NCBI GenBank assembly: GCA_040752395.1
Contig: JBFMHD010000086.1
Span: 1 to 10,695 of the forward strand
Direction: 5' to 3'
DNA: 10,695 bases
Origin: JBFMHD01 sp040752395 [NCBI: Candidatus Hydrogenedentota bacterium]
Lineage (GTDB): Bacteria; JBFMHD01
Shown: piece after piece, positions 6,172 through 10,695 of the stretch
Layout of the letters: every line of letters begins with the position of its first letter
Position numbering within the stretch: the first letter of the stretch is position 1
Notes under the pieces: generated by a model
The model's database searches: none
Told to the model about the DNA's origin: nothing
The model's input: only the letters and a program-made list of their open reading frames with translations
Program-made: the position numbers and the translations under genes

Positions 6172-7329
6172 TCAACCTAATAACTTCTCAATAAGTTCCC
6201 AGCCATTGTTTATAATATTTTTAGTACGCTCTGCAGATATCTCATTAAAATTATCAACACCTTTACTCTTTTTATATGAACGATAGAGAAGATACGGTAC
6301 CATGGCTTTTGTATGAACCCTTAATCTTATCGGCGTACAGTGGTCGGGTAGAATAAGAACCTGATACTTTTTATCCTGGTTTTCAAAAAATTCGAGAATT
6401 TTACCTAAAACCTTCTTATCAATAGTTTCAATAGCCCGTATCTTCTCTTGTAGATTTCCCATATGGCTCGCTTCATCAGGCGCTTCTATATGAAGATAAA
6501 CTAAATCATAACCGGACTTGAATGCATCGATTGTATATAAAGCCTTGGCATCATAATCAGTATCAATAAAGCCAGTAGCACCAGGAACGTTTATTACATC
6601 AAACCCGGATAGAATCCCGATACCCTTTAATAAATCAACAGCTGATATAATCGCTCCTTTGATTTTAAATCTCTTTGCCTGATTAACAAATCGCGGTTTT
6701 TTACCACCGCCCCATGGCCAGAGCATATTAATCCCGGATACCTCATTACCTAATATTTCGTATGATTTAAAAATCAGTTTTAGAAGTATGTTATTCTCTT
6801 TACCGCCTCTTGGCAAAATATCTTTGATATATCGACCGACATTATCGTGTGGCGGGTACGTTATACTTTTACCATCGCCCTGTAAAATAAGTATGTTTCT
6901 ATAGGATTTACTATGTAATAGTTTGACCCCTTTTATTCCCAGATTTTTATTGAGTTTATCAATCAATATATTAGCTGTTTTATCACAGGGATGACCACCT
7001 GAATAATCTATTAATCTTAAATCTTTATCAACATTTATAAAATTTACTCTATATGCAACCTCTTTATTTTTTAAGTTATATCCAAGACTGATGCATTCAA
7101 GTGAGCCACGTGGCAACCCTTTTTTAATTTTTTGACCTATTATTGTAGCATTGGCTATCTCACTACCTGGTTTGCAATTTAACGGTATGGTTCTAACTAA
7201 TCCTACCTCACTGTTTTTCGCCAGTTTATTAAAATTTTCTGTGCGACTGACAGCGAGTGGGGTTTGATTGTTCAGATCTTCTATCTTGTAATCAGCCATC
7301 CCATCAGGAACAAGTAAAAGTGTCTTCAT
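6172..7329 (-). CDS. ApgM-like (COG3635) protein, probable homoserine kinase of the threonine operon
   Basis: This 385-residue cytosolic enzyme belongs to the alkaline-phosphatase superfamily. By sequence it is a cofactor-independent phosphoglycerate mutase of the archaeal type. Visible features are VPDGMADY (7-14, metal Asp9), PGSEIANATIIG (54-65) with Ser56 as the likely nucleophile, NMLWPWGGGKKP (201-212), EAPDEASHMG (282-291) with Asp285 and His289, and LPDH (327-330) with downstream His339. It follows thrC by 4 nt with no good Shine-Dalgarno site of its own, so it is probably coupled to thrC translation. hom and thrC lie upstream and no GHMP-type thrB is present. From memory, some proteins of this family in bacteria have been shown to act as homoserine kinases, making phosphohomoserine for ThrC. 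I infer that role here; phosphoglycerate mutase remains possible. Family certainty is high, function moderate. Confidence 0.85.
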   Translation of the reverse strand: MKTLLLVPDGMADYKIEDLNNQTPLAVSRTENFNKLAKNSEVGLVRTIPLNCKPGSEIANATIIGQKIKKGLPRGSLECISLGYNLKNKEVAYRVNFINVDKDLRLIDYSGGHPCDKTANILIDKLNKNLGIKGVKLLHSKSYRNILILQGDGKSITYPPHDNVGRYIKDILPRGGKENNILLKLIFKSYEILGNEVSGINMLWPWGGGKKPRFVNQAKRFKIKGAIISAVDLLKGIGILSGFDVINVPGATGFIDTDYDAKALYTIDAFKSGYDLVYLHIEAPDEASHMGNLQEKIRAIETIDKKVLGKILEFFENQDKKYQVLILPDHCTPIRLRVHTKAMVPYLLYRSYKKSKGVDNFNEISAERTKNIINNGWELIEKLLG

Positions 7330-7333
7330 AACT

Positions 7334-8389
7334 TTAGAAACCGAGATATCTCATAATTTCTTTAATATCGCATTCCATCTCAGGCGGCTTTGAAACCTGC
7401 TTTACTGCAAGATTTGGATCCTTTAAACCATGACCTGTTAATATACATACAATTAACTCATTATCTTTAATTTTTTTTTCTCTATGTGCTTTTAATAAAC
7501 CAGCAACACTCGCTGCTGATGCAGGTTCGCAAAATATTCCCTCGTTCATTGCAAGGAATTTATATGCCTCAAGTATCTCATCATCAGTAACCATATCAAT
7601 ATAACCATCAGATTCTTTTGCGGCAGCTACAGCTTTATCCCAGGATGCAGGGTTTCCTATCCTTATTGCAGTAGCGATAGTTTCTGGTTTATCAATTTTT
7701 CTTTTAAGAACAATAGGTGCAGACCCACTGGCCTGGTAACCGCAAAGCCGGGGCTTGTTTTTTACAACGTCTTTTTCAAAATATTCTTTATATCCAATCC
7801 AATAGGCTGTAATATTCCCTGCGTTACCAACAGGTATGAATTGTCTATCAGGTGCTCTTGAAAGCGTGTCACATATCTCAAATGCTGCTGTTTTCTGGCC
7901 TTGTAATCTATATGGGTTGAGCGAATTAACAAGCTGTAGCGGGTATTTTTCAGTAGCTTCTAAAACAATATTTAACGCTTCATCAAAATTACCTTTCAAA
8001 GCAATGACTTTAGCACCATGTATCATACTTTGAGCAAGCTTACCGAGCGCTATAGCATTACTCGGGATTATTACTATACAGAGAATACCAGCTCGTGTTG
8101 CGTATGCAGATGCTGAAGCTGATGTATTACCTGTAGAAGCACATATAACAGCTCGTTTGCCCTCTTCAACAGCTTTACTTATAGCTACTGTCATACCCCT
8201 GTCTTTAAATGAACCAGTGGGGTTTAAACCTTCATATTTTAAATATATCTCACCTTTATGAGATAATTTTTTCTCTAAACTATATGCCCTTAAAAGAGGT
8301 GTATTACCTTCAAGCAGAGTTATAACAGGCGTTTTATCATTCACAGGTAAATATTTTCTATATCTTTCTATAACACCATAGTAGCTCAT
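7334..8389 (-). CDS. thrC: Threonine synthase (ThrC)
   Basis: This PLP enzyme converts O-phosphohomoserine to threonine and phosphate. The 351-residue, short fold type II form lacks the N-terminal extension of the E. coli-like class. Key motifs are LLEGNTPLL (25-33), NPTGSFKDRGM with Schiff-base Lys62, ASTGNTSASASAYA (84-97), NPYRLQGQKTAAFEI (158-172), the PLP-phosphate loop PVGNAGN (186-192), CEPASAASVAG (287-297) and LTGHGLKDP (317-325). The start ATG has GAGGG nine bases upstream. It lies 51 bases downstream of hom and 4 bases upstream of the apgM-like gene on the same strand. Its substrate requires a homoserine kinase, which points to the neighbouring apgM-like gene. Confidence 0.96.
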   Translation of the reverse strand: MSYYGVIERYRKYLPVNDKTPVITLLEGNTPLLRAYSLEKKLSHKGEIYLKYEGLNPTGSFKDRGMTVAISKAVEEGKRAVICASTGNTSASASAYATRAGILCIVIIPSNAIALGKLAQSMIHGAKVIALKGNFDEALNIVLEATEKYPLQLVNSLNPYRLQGQKTAAFEICDTLSRAPDRQFIPVGNAGNITAYWIGYKEYFEKDVVKNKPRLCGYQASGSAPIVLKRKIDKPETIATAIRIGNPASWDKAVAAAKESDGYIDMVTDDEILEAYKFLAMNEGIFCEPASAASVAGLLKAHREKKIKDNELIVCILTGHGLKDPNLAVKQVSKPPEMECDIKEIMRYLGF

Positions 8390-8410
8390 TATGGTAATCC
8401 CTCAAGTTAT

Positions 8411-8439
8411 ATAATAGAGGCAAGAACCAAGATAAACAA
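8411..8439 (-). promoter_or_regulatory. Weak possible internal promoter before thrC
   Basis: In the 51-base hom-thrC spacer, minus-strand TTGTTT (8439-8434) and TATTAT (8416-8411) are 17 bp apart. The -10 element is good (five of six) but the -35 matches only its first three positions. In AT-rich DNA this can be chance, and read-through from hom is the simpler view. Confidence 0.2.
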
Positions 8440-8440
8440 A

Positions 8441-9736
8441 CTATTCAAGGATTCTTATAAGCGATGATTTTGCTTTAATAATACTTAATTTATCTATCTC
8501 TTTTAGCGCTTCTTTAACCCTTCGTTCATTAGCTTTATGAGTTAATATAACAATAGGTACGCCTTTAGGATTATTCACTTCTTTTTGTATAACCGATGCT
8601 ATACTAACATCATTTATTCCGAGTATCCGTGATATTTTTGCTAAGACAAGGGGTCTATCAAGAGTGATAAATTTTAAAAAATAAGAACAATAAATATCGT
8701 CAACCGCGAACACAGCTTTTTTTATATATCTTTTCTTTATATTTTTCGGTAATTTTTCTCTATAAACGATCTTCTTTGCTAAATCAACAACATCAGCGAC
8801 AACAGCACTTGCAGCAGGATATCTTCCTGCACCTTTACCATAATAGAGTTGTTCCGAAACAGCATCGCCTTTTAAAAATATCCCATTATACTCGTCAGGG
8901 ATATTTGAGAGAGGATGATTAATTGGTACGAGAGCTGGATGAACCCTTATATCGATTTTATCAACAATGCGTTTGATAGTAGCTATGAGTTTCACACGAA
9001 ATCCCATCTCAAACGCATATTTTATATCCTGGAGCGTAATATTACTTATACCCTCTATGTAAACATCGTTAAAAGGTATAATTGATTGATAAACAAGCCC
9101 TCCTAAAAGTACAGCCTTGTGTGCAGAATCGATACCATTTATATCAAGCGATGGGTCAGCTTCAGCGAATCCGTTATTTTGAGCGAGTTTCAAAGCTTTA
9201 TCAAAATCCATCTCTTCCTTTTCCATCCTTGTTAAAATATAATTAGTTGTTCCATTTATAATGCCATAGATTTCAGTAATATCATTTGCTATCAACCCTT
9301 CTCTGATTGATTTTAGTATAGGGATGCCACCTGCAACAGATGCCTCGTATCTTATCTCGACATCATTTTTAAAAGCCAGGTCAAAGAGTTCTTCCCCACG
9401 CTCAGCTAAAAGCGCTTTATTAGCTGTAACAACGTATTTTTTATTATTTAATGCATTTGATACAATATCATAAGCGGTATCTAATCCACCTATTAATTCA
9501 ACAACAATATCACATCTTTTAGAAGCACTCTTTATATCGATTATTTTTATATTTTGAGATATATTTATTTCTTTTAATATTTTTTTATTTTTTTCACAAA
9601 CACCATAAATTCCGATCTCTAAACCAGTCTTTTCATTAATCTCTTTATTTTTATTTGTTATAAGTTCATAAACACCTCTTCCAACTGTTCCAAGCCCTAT
9701 TAGATTAATATCAACACACATCTTTTTCATATTCAA
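8441..9736 (-). CDS. hom: Homoserine dehydrogenase with ACT domain (Hom)
   Basis: It reduces aspartate semialdehyde to homoserine with NAD(P)H, at the branch to threonine and methionine. It has 431 residues, the usual length for the monofunctional enzyme. The Rossmann motif is GLGTVGRG (14-21) and TANKALLA (104-111) carries a conserved lysine. The catalytic domain contains NGTTNYILTRM (161-171) and GIDSAHK (201-207) with the catalytic Asp/Lys pair. Residues about 347-431 form an ACT domain, the usual site of threonine inhibition. No aspartokinase domain is fused, and lysC and asd are not in the window. The gene starts 11 bases after the PfkB gene stop. I chose TTG 9736 because AGGAG (9746-9742) is five bases upstream of it. 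ATG 9730, two codons in, is nearly as likely. Confidence 0.95.
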   Translation of the reverse strand: MNMKKMCVDINLIGLGTVGRGVYELITNKNKEINEKTGLEIGIYGVCEKNKKILKEINISQNIKIIDIKSASKRCDIVVELIGGLDTAYDIVSNALNNKKYVVTANKALLAERGEELFDLAFKNDVEIRYEASVAGGIPILKSIREGLIANDITEIYGIINGTTNYILTRMEKEEMDFDKALKLAQNNGFAEADPSLDINGIDSAHKAVLLGGLVYQSIIPFNDVYIEGISNITLQDIKYAFEMGFRVKLIATIKRIVDKIDIRVHPALVPINHPLSNIPDEYNGIFLKGDAVSEQLYYGKGAGRYPAASAVVADVVDLAKKIVYREKLPKNIKKRYIKKAVFAVDDIYCSYFLKFITLDRPLVLAKISRILGINDVSIASVIQKEVNNPKGVPIVILTHKANERRVKEALKEIDKLSIIKAKSSLIRILE

Positions 9737-9740
9737 TTGG

Positions 9741-9747
9741 TCTCCTA
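9741..9747 (-). promoter_or_regulatory. hom ribosome-binding site and start choice
   Basis: Minus-strand TAGGAGA directly follows the PfkB stop codon (9750-9748). Its AGGAG core is 5 bases from TTG 9736 and 11 bases from ATG 9730. The spacing slightly favours the TTG, whereas codon preference favours the ATG. The protein differs only by two residues. Confidence 0.6.
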
Positions 9748-10674
9748 TTACAATGCTATCCTTTGTTTCAACATTCTAAATCTATTCTCTATCTCTTTTT
9801 TTGTTATATTATAGAGTTTAAAAATGCTAAAATCTTCAATATTATAAGAGGCAGTGACAGTGCCATAAGCAAGTGCCCGAGCCATAGATTTTTTATCAAG
9901 CCCTAAATCTTTACTTGCGAGATAACCCATTATACCGCCAGCAAAACTGTCCCCTGCACCCGTTGGGTCTTTTACCTCTTTAGTTAAAAATGCGGGCAGA
10001 TTGATGAAAAACTCTCTGCTCATAGCATCTACACCATAACAACCCTTTTTTACTATCACAACCTTTGGCCCTAAATTAAGTAATTTCTCCATAGCTTCAA
10101 GATAATTTATACTCTTTTTTTGTACTGACTCTTCCAAAAACATATATAGCTCAGCTTCATTTAATATCACGCCATCAACCACCTTAAATAATTCAACCAG
10201 TACATCCTTTTTACTTTTAATCCAGTAATTCATCGTATCGCAGATAACAATCTTCGGTTTCTCTATCTGGTTCAATACATCTACCTGTAATTGTGGGTCT
10301 ATATTGGCTAAAAAAAGGTATGTTGTATCTTTATGAATATCCTTTAGAATCGGTTTAAAATTCTGGAATGCGTTAAGTTCTGTGCATTCAGATATAGCTT
10401 CATTCATATCGCCTTCATATCTACCTTTCCAGAAGAATGTTTTTTCTCCTTTTTTGATTTCGACACCTTGATAGTCTATTCTTCTTTTCTCCAATCGTTT
10501 CAAAAAATTAAGATCAAAATCATCACCGACTACACCTATCATATATACTGGCGTAAATAAAGAAGCAGATACAGAAAAATATATAGCAGACCCGCCGAAC
10601 CTGCGTTCCAGTTTACCAAAAGGCGTCTCGACTGTATCATACGCAATAGAACCTACTACTGTAAGTTTACCCAT
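9748..10674 (-). CDS. PfkB-family sugar/nucleoside kinase, substrate unknown
   Basis: This 308-residue ribokinase-fold kinase should transfer ATP phosphate to a sugar, nucleoside or related hydroxyl. The N-terminus GSIAYDTVETPFGK (8-21) with RRFGGSAIYFSVSAS (24-38) and IGVVGDDF (46-53) is the substrate-lid region. LANIDPQLQ (122-130) and CDTMNYWI (145-152) fit a conserved, widely distributed but unassigned PfkB subgroup that I recognise. The second PfkB signature DPTGAGDSFAGG (236-247) supplies the anion hole and catalytic Asp242. The start ATG has CGGAG seven bases upstream, and only 21 bases beyond the start are visible. It is the first visible gene of the threonine operon and lies 11 bases before hom. 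A role in threonine or methionine-related salvage is conceivable, but the substrate cannot be read from the sequence. Confidence 0.88.
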   Translation of the reverse strand: MGKLTVVGSIAYDTVETPFGKLERRFGGSAIYFSVSASLFTPVYMIGVVGDDFDLNFLKRLEKRRIDYQGVEIKKGEKTFFWKGRYEGDMNEAISECTELNAFQNFKPILKDIHKDTTYLFLANIDPQLQVDVLNQIEKPKIVICDTMNYWIKSKKDVLVELFKVVDGVILNEAELYMFLEESVQKKSINYLEAMEKLLNLGPKVVIVKKGCYGVDAMSREFFINLPAFLTKEVKDPTGAGDSFAGGIMGYLASKDLGLDKKSMARALAYGTVTASYNIEDFSIFKLYNITKKEIENRFRMLKQRIAL

Positions 10675-10695
10675 AAAATTACTCCGGAAAATATA

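Noticed and set aside
7836-8033. Open frame of 65 codons on the + strand
   Set aside because: It is antisense to the thrC PLP-loop region, with no independent coding signal.

Overview
The window is a low-GC bacterial chromosomal segment made mostly of core amino-acid and purine biosynthesis genes. It contains no mobile element, phage, CRISPR array or RNA gene that I can recognise. Shine-Dalgarno sites, tight operons, a bacterial-type SerC and a MerR-type regulator all indicate a bacterium. The combination of genes (citramalate synthase CimA, an archaeal-type phosphoglycerate-mutase homologue inside a threonine operon, a CitMHS_2-like transporter) and the odd intergenic heptamer repeats would suit an uncultured, anaerobic or deep-branching lineage. 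The sequence alone does not let me name a phylum.

Left half, + strand. purA (169-1383) overlaps by 4 nt an ion/carboxylate transporter of the NhaD/ArsB superfamily (1380-2618). A 304-base gap follows (2619-2922). It is the most unusual DNA in the window, with G-rich sequence, 7-bp repeat units arranged as an imperfect hairpin, a second 7-bp series, and then a near copy of the purA leader. serC (2923-4017) follows. A probable promoter overlaps the serC stop codon and serves a small MerR-like regulator gene (4095-4538), with cimA (4583-6169) close behind.

Right half, - strand, read from right to left: a PfkB-family kinase (10674-9748), homoserine dehydrogenase hom (9736-8441), threonine synthase thrC (8389-7334), and a COG3635/ApgM-like protein (7329-6172). 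With no GHMP-type thrB present, the ApgM-like protein is best read as the homoserine kinase of this operon. hom, ApgM-like and thrC would then turn aspartate semialdehyde into threonine. The operon promoter lies beyond the right edge.

The two transcription units converge with only 2 nt between the cimA and apgM-like stop codons. The meeting point therefore separates two routes to 2-ketobutyrate and isoleucine: CimA (from pyruvate and acetyl-CoA) and the threonine pathway. The signals most worth a second look are the duplicated purA/serC leader with its expanded tandem array, the 7-bp intergenic repeat families, the candidate non-canonical homoserine kinase, and the unassigned PfkB kinase in the threonine operon.
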